Shown here in pieces: positions 1 to 7,089 of a stretch of DNA of 15,566 nucleotides. The notes beneath the pieces are model-generated. The model worked only from the letters and a program-made list of their open reading frames with translations. It had not been told where the DNA came from and did not search any database. The position numbers and the translations under genes are program-made. Positions within the stretch are counted from its first letter, which is position 1. The number at the start of each line of letters is the position of its first letter. Source of the stretch: A07HB70 sp964512675. Lineage in GTDB: Archaea; Halobacteriota; Halobacteria; Halobacteriales; Haloferacaceae. The stretch is taken from the NCBI GenBank assembly GCA_964512675.1, contig CAZEJR010000033.1, positions 1 to 15,566 of the forward strand, written 5' to 3'.

Positions 1-868
1 CAACCCCGACGAGGCCGTCGCGCTGGGCGCGGCGATCCAGGGCGGCGTGCTCTCGGGCGACGTCGACGACATCGTCCTGCTCGACGTGACGCCGCTCTCG
101 CTCGGCGTCGAGGTGAAAGGCGGCCTGTTCGAGCGGCTGATCGACAAGAACACCACGATCCCGACCGAGGAGTCGAAGGTGTTCACGACCGCGCAGGCAA
201 ACCAGACGTCGGTGAACATCCGCGTCTTCCAGGGCGAACGCGAGATCGCCGAGGAGAACGAGCTGCTCGGCGAGTTCATGCTCTCCGGCATTCCGCCCGC
301 GCCCGCCGGAACCCCGCAGATCGAGGTGGCGTTCAACATCGACGAGAACGGCATCGTCAACGTCTCCGCCGAGGACAGAGGCTCCGGCAACGAAGAGTCG
401 ATCACGATCGAGGGTGGCGCAGGTCTCTCGGACGAGGAGATCGAACAGATGCAGGCAGAGGCGGAGGAACACGCCGAGGAAGACGAGAAGCGCCGCCGAC
501 GTATCGAGGCCCGCAACGAGGCCGAGTCGGCAGTCCAGCGCGCCGAGACGCTGCTGGAGGAGAACGAAGACGCGGTCGACGACGACCTGCGCGCCGACAT
601 CGAGAACTCGATCGACGACGTCGAGACGGTTCTCGAGGACGAGGACGCGACCGCCGAGGAGCTCGAGTCCGCCACGGAGAGTCTCTCCGAGGAGCTCCAG
701 GAGATCGGCAAGGAGATGTACCAGCAGCAGGCGCAGCAGGCACAGGCCGGTCCGGGTGGTGTCGGTCCAGACGCGGGCGCCGGTCCCGGTCCCGGTCCCG
801 GTCCCGACTCCGACGACGAGGACTACGTCGACGCCGACTTCGAGGAGACCGACGGCGACGACGACTGA
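1..868 (+). CDS. dnaK: Molecular chaperone DnaK (Hsp70), C-terminal part, 5' end cut by window
   Basis: Reading from base 2, 288 residues remain of an Hsp70 chaperone, an ATP-driven cytosolic protein-folding machine that works with DnaJ and GrpE. The fragment opens with NPDEAVALGAA, the end of the ATPase domain. Next come the interdomain linker and start of the substrate-binding domain (DVTPLSLGVE), a beta-sandwich with the usual TTIPT and NIDENGIVNVSA signatures, and a charged alpha-helical lid. The tail is Gln-rich, then Gly-Pro-rich, and ends in a very acidic DADFEE/DGDDD segment resembling the acidic ends of bacterial DnaK. The ATPase catalytic part lies outside the window. The gene ends four bases before the 3' end of a convergent histidine kinase gene. 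The complete dnaJ downstream on the same strand supports the identification. Product assignment is secure. Confidence 0.97.
   Translation, partial: NPDEAVALGAAIQGGVLSGDVDDIVLLDVTPLSLGVEVKGGLFERLIDKNTTIPTEESKVFTTAQANQTSVNIRVFQGEREIAEENELLGEFMLSGIPPAPAGTPQIEVAFNIDENGIVNVSAEDRGSGNEESITIEGGAGLSDEEIEQMQAEAEEHAEEDEKRRRRIEARNEAESAVQRAETLLEENEDAVDDDLRADIENSIDDVETVLEDEDATAEELESATESLSEELQEIGKEMYQQQAQQAQAGPGGVGPDAGAGPGPGPGPDSDDEDYVDADFEETDGDDD
782..805 (+). repeat. Four tandem GGTCCC hexamers in dnaK
   Basis: Four exact copies of GGTCCC run head to tail and encode the Gly-Pro repeat of the DnaK C-terminal tail. Because the unit is six bases, gain or loss of copies would keep the reading frame and only change the length of a disordered linker. 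Seen directly in the sequence; any variability is inference. Confidence 0.85.
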
Positions 869-872
869 GCGC

Positions 873-2654
873 CTACGGCGTAGTTACGCCGTCTCGGACC
901 GCGGGCACACAGAGCTGGACGGCCGTTCCCCGTGGCGTCGCGTCGTCGAAGGAGACGGTCCCACCCATCTGTGTCGCTCCCCACTTGACCGTCCACAGCC
1001 CCATTCCGCTGCCGTGTTCGAGCGGACTCTCGACGCCGTTCTCTACGACCAGGCGCTCCCCTTCGGGGACACCCGGGCCGTTGTCGCGAGTGACCAGCCG
1101 GATCATCCCGTCTGTCGTCCGCTCGACGGAGGTGACGACGAGGGGCGACGCGGCGTCGTTGTGCCGACAGGCGTTTTCGACGACGTTCTGAACGACGATC
1201 TCGAGCGTGTCCGGGTCGACGGCGGCGACGGGAGTGCCGGAGACCGCGGTCGATAGTTCGACCTCGGGATACTGCTCCGCGATCTGCCCGTGGACGGCGC
1301 TCACGACCGTCTCGACGTCTGCCTCGGCGTCGTCCGTCCGGTCGGCGGCGATGACCTCCTGTGCCTCGCGGGCGCGTTCGCTGATGTCGATGAGCCGGTC
1401 CGACACCTCGCGGATCGTGTCGGCACTCTCCGCTTGGTCTGTGGCCCCACCGTCGCTTATCATCCTCGCCCGCCCCCGGATCACGGTCATCTCGTTCCGA
1501 AGATTGTGCCGGAGAACGCGAGAGAGCACTTGGAGCCGCTGTTGACGGGTCTGTCGGCGTGTCACGTCTCGGAACACGACCGTCTCACCGCGGACGCGCT
1601 CACCGCGTCCCTCGACGGCTGAGCGTGTCGTCTCGAACTGCCTGCGTCCAGCCGTCGTCTCGATGCCGACGGACACGCTCTCGTCGAGGTCGTCAGGGTC
1701 GACGCCGACAGCCGCCGACAGCGGTCTGCCCACCGTCTCGGTGTCGTCGACACCGAAGGTCGTCTCCGCAGCCGCGTTCAGCCGAAGTACGGTGCCCTCG
1801 CGGTCGAGCACGAACACCGGGTCGCCCATCTCGTCGAGGACGGTCGTCGCTCCGACGTTTCCGGCTGCCGGCTCAGACTCGAACAGTCCGTACCGTCGGA
1901 CTGCGGTTCCGGTCGCGACGGTACTCGCGACGTAGCCTCCGCCGACCGCCGTGAGCGCGCTCTCCCACGAAGCCAGTGTCGCGACGACGGGCATGAATCC
2001 GTACACTACCCACGGCCACAGGCCGACGAACGCGAGACTCACCCCCAGTCCCGTGTCGAGGTGCCGGTACCGGACGACGGACGCGACGAGCAGTCCAGCC
2101 GCGACGAGCGTGACGCCACTCGTGTAGTAGACGGCGAGGTCCTGAACGGCCAGTGCGAGGTCGACGCCCCACGGCGGCAGCGTAATCTGCCTCCCGAGTA
2201 GTCCGGCGAGCGGCGCCTGCATCGCCGTCGCACTGCCCATCTCACCCATCTCGCCGCGCACCGCCGGCGTCAACATCCGCCCGCCGGCACCCATCGAGTC
2301 GGCGTCGAGCGCGAGCAGCGTGCCGGCGAGCGCGCCGAGTGCCGGCAGAGCGAGGAACGCCGCTCGTCGGCCGCGGCGGTCGAACGCGTCGATACCGTAG
2401 TACTCGAAGCCGAACAGGGCAAACGCACTCGGAACGGCCAGCAGCGTGTACAGCCAGACGAGCTGGTAGTGTGGGACAGACGGAACGACGACGGCGAAGG
2501 CCAGAGCAGAACAGCCCAGAACCGCGAGCGTCCGCGTCATTCCCTTCGCGGCGTGAGCCGCCCAGCGCCACCGACCGTAGGCTGCCGTGGTCAGGAGCGA
2601 CATCCCGGCCAGTGCCGTCGGTGCCTGTAGTATCGGGTCCGTCAGGGCCAGCAT
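873..2654 (-). CDS. Membrane-bound sensor histidine kinase: 7-TM region, PAS, HisKA, HATPase
   Basis: This is a 593-residue sensor kinase. Residues about 8-255 contain seven hydrophobic segments, consistent with the histidine-kinase N-terminal 7TM region. The loop between segments 4 and 5 carries five Met residues (121, 127, 136, 139, 145). A PAS domain follows (about 272-375). The dimerisation and phosphoacceptor helix has the haloarchaeal HNLRN motif with His383. The ATP-binding domain shows an N box (VVENACRHND, about 490), a G1 box (DNGPGVP, about 523) and a G2 box (GSGMGLW, about 547). All catalytic elements are intact. The ATG start fits the first hydrophobic helix. No receiver domain is fused and no response regulator gene is visible in the window, so its partner is unknown. 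It lies opposite to, and between, dnaK and dnaJ and shares a 100-base divergent region with dnaJ. The signal it senses cannot be told from the sequence. Confidence 0.93.
   Translation of the reverse strand: MLALTDPILQAPTALAGMSLLTTAAYGRWRWAAHAAKGMTRTLAVLGCSALAFAVVVPSVPHYQLVWLYTLLAVPSAFALFGFEYYGIDAFDRRGRRAAFLALPALGALAGTLLALDADSMGAGGRMLTPAVRGEMGEMGSATAMQAPLAGLLGRQITLPPWGVDLALAVQDLAVYYTSGVTLVAAGLLVASVVRYRHLDTGLGVSLAFVGLWPWVVYGFMPVVATLASWESALTAVGGGYVASTVATGTAVRRYGLFESEPAAGNVGATTVLDEMGDPVFVLDREGTVLRLNAAAETTFGVDDTETVGRPLSAAVGVDPDDLDESVSVGIETTAGRRQFETTRSAVEGRGERVRGETVVFRDVTRRQTRQQRLQVLSRVLRHNLRNEMTVIRGRARMISDGGATDQAESADTIREVSDRLIDISERAREAQEVIAADRTDDAEADVETVVSAVHGQIAEQYPEVELSTAVSGTPVAAVDPDTLEIVVQNVVENACRHNDAASPLVVTSVERTTDGMIRLVTRDNGPGVPEGERLVVENGVESPLEHGSGMGLWTVKWGATQMGGTVSFDDATPRGTAVQLCVPAVRDGVTTP
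875..892. repeat. 8-bp inverted repeat at the convergent dnaK/kinase 3' ends
   Basis: ACGGCGTA and TACGCCGT are perfect inverted copies separated by two bases. They lie just after the dnaK stop, within the last codons of the opposing kinase gene. In RNA this could form a short hairpin on either strand. No T-run follows, so it does not look like a standard archaeal terminator; a role at the 3' ends is only a possibility. Confidence 0.45.
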
Positions 2655-2717
2655 ACAGGTCGAACGTCGCCGCAGTGATTCAACGTTGTGACGGCCCGCG
2701 TCTCCCCCGACCCGCTC

Positions 2718-2725
2718 TTTTCAAG
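2718..2725 (+). promoter_or_regulatory. Putative TATA element of dnaJ
   Basis: TTTTCAAG lies about 34 bases before the dnaJ ATG, in the 100-base divergent region between the kinase and dnaJ. It would give a very short leader. No obvious heat-shock operator could be recognised here. Confidence 0.45.
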
Positions 2726-2754
2726 TGATCGCGCCGATTAGCGTACGGTAGTCG

Positions 2755-3903
2755 ATGAGCGAGGACTTCTACGAGGCACTCGGGGTCTCGCGGGACGCCA
2801 CCGAGGAAGAGATAAAACAGGCCTACCGCGACAAGGCGACCGAGTACCACCCGGACGTCAGCGACCGTCCCGACGCCGAGGAGAAGTTCAAGACGATCAA
2901 GAAGGCGAAGGAGGTGCTGACCGACGAGGAGAAACGGGAGATGTACGACCGCGTCGGTCACGAGCAGTTCGTCGAGGCCGAGAAGCGCGGCGGCGCGGGC
3001 GGCGCCGGCGGGCAGAGAGGTGCCGCCGGTCCCGGCGGCACCGGCGCCAACGCGGGTGGAATGGGCGGTATCGAGGACCTGTTCAACGAGTTCTTCGGCG
3101 GCGGCTCCAGGTCGCGACAGGGCGACGACCTCGTGACGCGGATCGCCATCGGTCTGGAGGAGGCCTACCGCGGCGTCGACCGACAGGTCACGGTCCGTCG
3201 CCCGGAGGCCTGCGAGACGTGTGACGGGAGCGGTCACCCGCCGAGCGCCACGGAGCGCACCTGTCCCGAGTGCGGCGGGCAAGGCCAGCAGACGACGGTC
3301 CAGCAGACGCCGCTCGGCCGCGTCCAGCAGACTCGCACCTGTCGCCGGTGTGAGGGCGAGGGGCGTCTCTACGACGAGAGCTGTGCGACCTGTGACGGCG
3401 ACGGACAGGTTCGCCGCGAGGCGACCCTCTCTGTCGACGTCCCCGCCGGCATCGAGGACGGTCAGACGCTCCGGCTGGAGGGCGAGGGCACGCCGGGGGA
3501 CCGTGGTGCGCCGCCGGGTGACCTCCTCGTCGAGGTTCGGGTCGACGACCACCCGGACTTCGAGCGCGACGGCGTCGACCTGCACCACGACCTCGTCGTC
3601 TCGTTTCCGCAGGCCGTCTTCGGCGACACCGTGGCGGTCCCGACCGTCACCGGGAGCGCCGAGTTCGAGGTGCCGCCGGGCACGCAGAGCGGTCGGACCT
3701 TTCGGCTGGAGGGCAAGGGGATGCCCCGGCTCGACCGGCGGCGCCGTGACCGGTACGGCGACCTGTACGTCCACGTCCAAGTGTACGTCCCCGAGTCGCT
3801 GAACGACGACCAGCGCGAGGCGCTCCGGGCCTTCGCAGAGGCCGGCGGCGAGGAGGTCGAGCCGCCACAGAGCTTCTTCGACCGGCTGAAGGACTCGCTC
3901 TGA
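2755..3903 (+). CDS. dnaJ: Chaperone protein DnaJ (type I Hsp40)
   Basis: Complete 382-residue DnaJ, the co-chaperone that delivers unfolded proteins to DnaK and stimulates its ATPase. The J domain (1-70) contains the essential HPD triad at residues 32-34. A Gly-rich linker (about 77-122) follows, with the DLFNEFFGGG segment typical of type I Hsp40. The zinc-binding domain has all four CxxCxGxG repeats, starting at Cys153, Cys170, Cys196 and Cys210. The C-terminal beta-sandwich substrate domains and a short dimerisation tail end the protein. Length and domain order are normal for the family. It is on the same strand as dnaK but separated from it by a histidine kinase gene on the other strand, so it must have its own promoter. 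A TATA-like element lies about 34 bases upstream of the ATG. Confidence 0.98.
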   Translation: MSEDFYEALGVSRDATEEEIKQAYRDKATEYHPDVSDRPDAEEKFKTIKKAKEVLTDEEKREMYDRVGHEQFVEAEKRGGAGGAGGQRGAAGPGGTGANAGGMGGIEDLFNEFFGGGSRSRQGDDLVTRIAIGLEEAYRGVDRQVTVRRPEACETCDGSGHPPSATERTCPECGGQGQQTTVQQTPLGRVQQTRTCRRCEGEGRLYDESCATCDGDGQVRREATLSVDVPAGIEDGQTLRLEGEGTPGDRGAPPGDLLVEVRVDDHPDFERDGVDLHHDLVVSFPQAVFGDTVAVPTVTGSAEFEVPPGTQSGRTFRLEGKGMPRLDRRRRDRYGDLYVHVQVYVPESLNDDQREALRAFAEAGGEEVEPPQSFFDRLKDSL

Positions 3904-3923
3904 CCCGACCGGAACGGATAGCC

Positions 3924-4256
3924 ATGGGGCGACACGACGTCTCGTCGATGCCGACGACCCTCGACTGTCACGACGGCGACGGGCGGGCGCCCGGGCTGTC
4001 CTCGCCCCACGCGGTGTCGCGCTGCGAGTGCTCCGGCGTCACCGGCTGGGACTGGACCGGGACGGCACGCGACCGCGTGACCGACGGCCGAGAGGAGGTG
4101 TACGGCCCCGTCGAGGGCGACGCGACGCCGGCTGCCGGAGACGAGCCGTCTCCGTTCGGGGCGGGGCCAGCCGTCTGGATCGCCCCCGGGTCCGCGCGAC
4201 GGCTCGTCACCGGGGACGACGGCGCGACGCGCGTCGTCGCGGGTGTCTCGTCGTGA
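3924..4256 (+). CDS. Hypothetical protein, 110 aa, coupled to the downstream synthetase-like gene
   Basis: A small acidic protein that I do not recognise. It probably is a real gene: its third codon positions are almost all G or C, like its neighbours. It begins 20 bases after dnaJ on the same strand, and its TGA stop overlaps the GTG start of the next gene (GTGA), which implies translational coupling. The sequence has three Cys (15, 34, 36) and several His in the first 40 residues, including a CEC pair, followed by an Asp/Gly/Pro-rich middle and a VWIAPGSARRLV segment near the end. No signal peptide or membrane helix is visible. The second Met (residue 9, base 3948) is an alternative start. 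It may be cotranscribed with dnaJ, as no convincing separate TATA element is seen. Function unknown. Confidence 0.6.
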   Translation: MGRHDVSSMPTTLDCHDGDGRAPGLSSPHAVSRCECSGVTGWDWTGTARDRVTDGREEVYGPVEGDATPAAGDEPSPFGAGPAVWIAPGSARRLVTGDDGATRVVAGVSS

Positions 4257-5023
4257 CGACGCCCGGCGAGCCCGGGCCTGCGACGGAGGCGACGACGCTC
4301 GCGGACCTGCTGACCCGCGACCGTCGCACCGACGCACTGGCGCTCCGGGCGCTCACCCCGGACGGTCTCGACCGGACGTACAGCTACCGCGACCTGCTGA
4401 CGACGGCGTGGAAAGCCGGGAACTTCCTGCGGCACCTCGGGGTCCGCGGTGTCGGTGAGGCGCCCGCTCCCGGCGTCTCGACGGTCGAGGTAGCGCCCGA
4501 CCCGCTCCCGGAGCCCGTGCTGACGTTTCTCGGCGCCGCCGGCCTCGGCGCGCGGGTGCGGTTCGACCCGCGGGCGAGCGACGAGGCCCGCGTGGCAGCC
4601 GTCGCCGTCGACGACGCCGGTCGCCACGACCCGCCGCCGGGGACGACGCTCGTCGCCTACGGCGGCGCGCCCGACGACCCGAGTGTCGCCCACTGGGAGG
4701 AGCAGGTGTGGTCGGAGAATCCGCGCGCGCACCCGGCCCGGATCGACCCCGACGACCCCGTCCTCGTCGACGGCGTCGTGGGGGTCTCCCACACGGAGGC
4801 GCTCGACGCGGCCCGGACCGTCGTCGACGACACCGGCCTCGGCCCCGGCGACCGCGTCACGGTCCGGGCCGACCTCGGCGACCCCGGTGTCGTCGTCGCG
4901 GGTGTCGTCGCGCCGCTTCTCGCGGGCGGGGCGGTCGTCTTCGCCGACGACGAGACGCGTGGCGACTACGTCGTCGGCGACGGCCCGGAGCCGACGCGGG
5001 TCTACCCGCCGGACCCGAGGTAG
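4253..5023 (+). CDS. Truncated acyl-CoA synthetase-like protein lacking the ATP-binding loop
   Basis: A 256-residue protein starting at GTG 4253 inside the stop of the preceding gene. It resembles part of the large N-terminal domain of AMP-forming (ANL) enzymes. YSYRDLLTTAWKAGNFLRHLGV at about residues 43-64 matches the usual TYxEL...A..L...GV start, and the stretch near residue 180 matches the segment that follows the A3 loop (GVSHTEALDAA, then GLGPGDRV, then VVAGVVAPLLAGGAVVF). Between PDDPVLV and GVSHTE the Ser/Thr/Gly-rich A3 loop (consensus YTSGTTGxPKG) is missing, reduced to a few residues. The A5, A7 and A10 motifs and the whole C-terminal domain are also absent, so adenylate formation should not be possible. 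The frame is open and codon use is normal, which argues against a decaying pseudogene. It converges with a full-length synthetase 13 bases away. Likely a pseudoenzyme with a regulatory or structural role (inference). Confidence 0.72.
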   Translation: MTTPGEPGPATEATTLADLLTRDRRTDALALRALTPDGLDRTYSYRDLLTTAWKAGNFLRHLGVRGVGEAPAPGVSTVEVAPDPLPEPVLTFLGAAGLGARVRFDPRASDEARVAAVAVDDAGRHDPPPGTTLVAYGGAPDDPSVAHWEEQVWSENPRAHPARIDPDDPVLVDGVVGVSHTEALDAARTVVDDTGLGPGDRVTVRADLGDPGVVVAGVVAPLLAGGAVVFADDETRGDYVVGDGPEPTRVYPPDPR

Positions 5024-5036
5024 CCGTCGCCGCCGG

Positions 5037-7007
5037 CTACGACGCCTCGCGCACCTCGTCGATCGCCTCGGGGTTCTCGATACTCGAGAGGTCGCCGAGG
5101 CGCTCGCCCGCGTGGACCGAGGCGATGACACGTCGGACGACCTTGCCGCTCTGTGTGCGCGGCAGGTCCGCGACGAAGCGGACGTCCCGCGGACGAAACG
5201 GCTTGCCGAGCGTCGTCCCGACGGCACCACGCAGCTCGCCGCGTAGCGCGTCGCTCGGCTCGCCGTCCGGCTCGAGGACGACGAACGCCGCGACCGCGGT
5301 GCCCGTCGTCTCGTCCGGAACCCCGACGGCGGCGGCCCGGTTGACGGCGTCGTGAGCCGTGAGCGCCCCCTCGACCTCCGCGGGACCGACCTTCCGCCCC
5401 GCGACGTTGAGCGCGTCGTCCGCCCGGCCGTGGAGGTACCAGGCTCCGTCCGCGTCCCGTTGCGCCCAGTCGCCGTGGTTCCAGAGGTCGTCGAACGTCG
5501 ACCAGTACTCCTCGAGGTAGCGCTCGTCGCCTGACCAGAGCGACTTCGTCATCGACGGGCAGGAGTCGCGGGCGACGAGGTAGCCCTGCTCGCCCGCGCC
5601 GGCGACCGACTCGCCGCGGGCGTTCACGATGTCGACGTCCATCCCGAGTCCCGGCCCGCCGAGCGACGTGGGCTTCAGCGGCTGGTCCGGCATCGGCATC
5701 AGGAAACAGCCACAGATCTCCGTGCCGCCCGAGATGTTGATAATCGGGCACCGCCCGCCGCCGACGTGTTCGTAGAACCACCGCCACGACTCCTCGTCCC
5801 ACGGCTCGCCGGTCGAGCCGAGGAGGCGGAGCGAGGAGAGGTCGTGGCCCTCGACGATCCCGGGGCCGTGGCGCATCAGCGACCGCACCGCGGTCGGCGA
5901 GACGCCGAACTGCGTGAGTCCGTGGCGGTCGATCATCTCGAAGAGCCGGTCCGGGCCGGGGTGGTCCGGCGCGCCCTCGTAGACGAAGACGGTGCCGCCG
6001 AACGTGTGGTTCCCGACCAGCGTCCACGGTCCCATCATCCACCCGATATCCGAGACCCAGAAGAACCGGTCGCCGGGCTTCTGGTCGAAGCCGAAGTGGA
6101 TCTCCTTCGCAGTCTGGACCTGGACGCCCGCGTGTGTCTGGACGATACCCTTCGGCGTCCCGGTCGTCCCGGAGGAGTAGAGCAGCATCGACGCCGCGTC
6201 CGACGGCAGCGACCGCGTCTCGTACTCGGGGCTGGCCTCACCGACGGCCTCGCGCCACGAGACGTCGCGGCCCTCCGTCGTCGGGGCGTCCGTGCCGAGA
6301 CGCGAGCGGACGACACAGTGCTCGACACAGTCCGCCTCGGCCATCGCCTCGTCCGCGGGCCCCTTGAGGTCGACCGTCGACCCGCGGCGGTAGAAGCCGT
6401 CTGCGGTGAAGAGAACCGAACACGCCGGGTCGGACAGCCGGGTTGCCGTGGCGTCGACCCCGAACCCGGAGAATATCGGGACGGCGACCGCCCCGGCCTT
6501 CAGACAGCCGTAGAGCACCGAGACGACCTCTGGCACCATCGGCATGTAGATCCCGACCCGGTCGCCGACGTCGACGCCGAACGACTCGACGGCGTTCGCC
6601 ACCCGGTTCGACTCCCGTGCGAGGTCGTGGTAGGTGACGCGACGGACCTCGCCGTCCTCTCCCTCCCAGAGCGTCGCGACGCGGTTGCGCGCCGCGCCCG
6701 CCGCGTGGCGGTCGACCGCGTTGTGCGCGACGTTCAGCCGCCCGCCGGGGTACCAGTCGGTGAACTGTGGGCCGTCCGTGTCGTCGCGTACGGCGTCGTA
6801 CGGGTCGTCGAACTCGACCCCCAGCCAGTCGACGACCTCGTCCCAGAACCAGTCGATGCCGGAGTCGGGTTCGCCGTCGACCTCGCCCGTCGTTCGCGCG
6901 ATCAGTTCGTCGTAGTCGTCGATGTCGTGAGCCCGGGCGAACGCGCGGACGTTCGTCGCCTCGGCGAACGCCTCGTCCGGCCGGTGCACGACCTCGTGCT
7001 CCGTCAC
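5037..7007 (-). CDS. AMP-forming acyl-CoA synthetase (acetyl-CoA synthetase-like)
   Basis: A 656-residue enzyme expected to activate a carboxylic acid with ATP and CoA to acyl-CoA, AMP and pyrophosphate in the cytosol. An acetyl-CoA-synthetase-type N-terminal segment (about 35-95, WYPGGRLNVAHNAVDRH) precedes the AMP-binding domain. A3 is YSSGTTGTPKG (277-287), A5 is GGTE (427-430), A7/A8 is HGDW then GRADDALNVAGRK, and A10 is PRTQSGK with catalytic Lys622. All core motifs are present. The residue matching the acetate-pocket Trp of true acetyl-CoA synthetases (WQTE) is Gly427, as in medium-chain enzymes, so the substrate may be larger than acetate (inference). The GTG start at 7007 was chosen because a TATA-like TTTAAC lies 27 bases upstream; a longer frame running to 7211 would overlap the divergent acetyltransferase gene and has non-haloarchaeal composition. 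Confidence 0.93.
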   Translation of the reverse strand: MTEHEVVHRPDEAFAEATNVRAFARAHDIDDYDELIARTTGEVDGEPDSGIDWFWDEVVDWLGVEFDDPYDAVRDDTDGPQFTDWYPGGRLNVAHNAVDRHAAGAARNRVATLWEGEDGEVRRVTYHDLARESNRVANAVESFGVDVGDRVGIYMPMVPEVVSVLYGCLKAGAVAVPIFSGFGVDATATRLSDPACSVLFTADGFYRRGSTVDLKGPADEAMAEADCVEHCVVRSRLGTDAPTTEGRDVSWREAVGEASPEYETRSLPSDAASMLLYSSGTTGTPKGIVQTHAGVQVQTAKEIHFGFDQKPGDRFFWVSDIGWMMGPWTLVGNHTFGGTVFVYEGAPDHPGPDRLFEMIDRHGLTQFGVSPTAVRSLMRHGPGIVEGHDLSSLRLLGSTGEPWDEESWRWFYEHVGGGRCPIINISGGTEICGCFLMPMPDQPLKPTSLGGPGLGMDVDIVNARGESVAGAGEQGYLVARDSCPSMTKSLWSGDERYLEEYWSTFDDLWNHGDWAQRDADGAWYLHGRADDALNVAGRKVGPAEVEGALTAHDAVNRAAAVGVPDETTGTAVAAFVVLEPDGEPSDALRGELRGAVGTTLGKPFRPRDVRFVADLPRTQSGKVVRRVIASVHAGERLGDLSSIENPEAIDEVREAS

Positions 7008-7030
7008 GCGCGTCTCCTCGCGACCCGGCT

Positions 7031-7037
7031 GTTTAAC
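7031..7037 (-). promoter_or_regulatory. Putative TATA element of the acyl-CoA synthetase
   Basis: On the minus strand this reads AGTTAAA/GTTAAAC, centred about 27 bases before the GTG at 7007. That spacing predicts a leaderless transcript and supports the chosen start. Confidence 0.55.
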
Positions 7038-7058
7038 TGCCCGTGGTCGGCACGCCAC

Positions 7059-7066
7059 CGTTTTGT
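7059..7066 (+). promoter_or_regulatory. Putative TATA element of the GNAT acetyltransferase gene
   Basis: CGTTTTGT is centred about 27 bases before the ATG at 7090, in the divergent region shared with the acyl-CoA synthetase promoter. The spacing predicts a leaderless mRNA. Confidence 0.45.
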
Positions 7067-7089
7067 CCGTCGGCACGCTACGCTGTCGT

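Noticed and set aside
875..892. Inverted repeat as an intrinsic terminator of dnaK
   Set aside because: The loop is only two bases and no T-run follows; archaeal termination depends mainly on T-rich tracts.
2680..3780. Long minus-strand open frame (366 codons) opposite dnaJ
   Set aside because: It mirrors the dnaJ coding frame, has no recognisable motif and arises from the high GC content; DnaJ with all its motifs explains the region.
3968..5230. 420-codon minus-strand open frame opposite the synthetase-like gene
   Set aside because: Arg-rich, non-acidic composition unlike haloarchaeal proteins and no known motif; it also runs into the real acyl-CoA synthetase gene.
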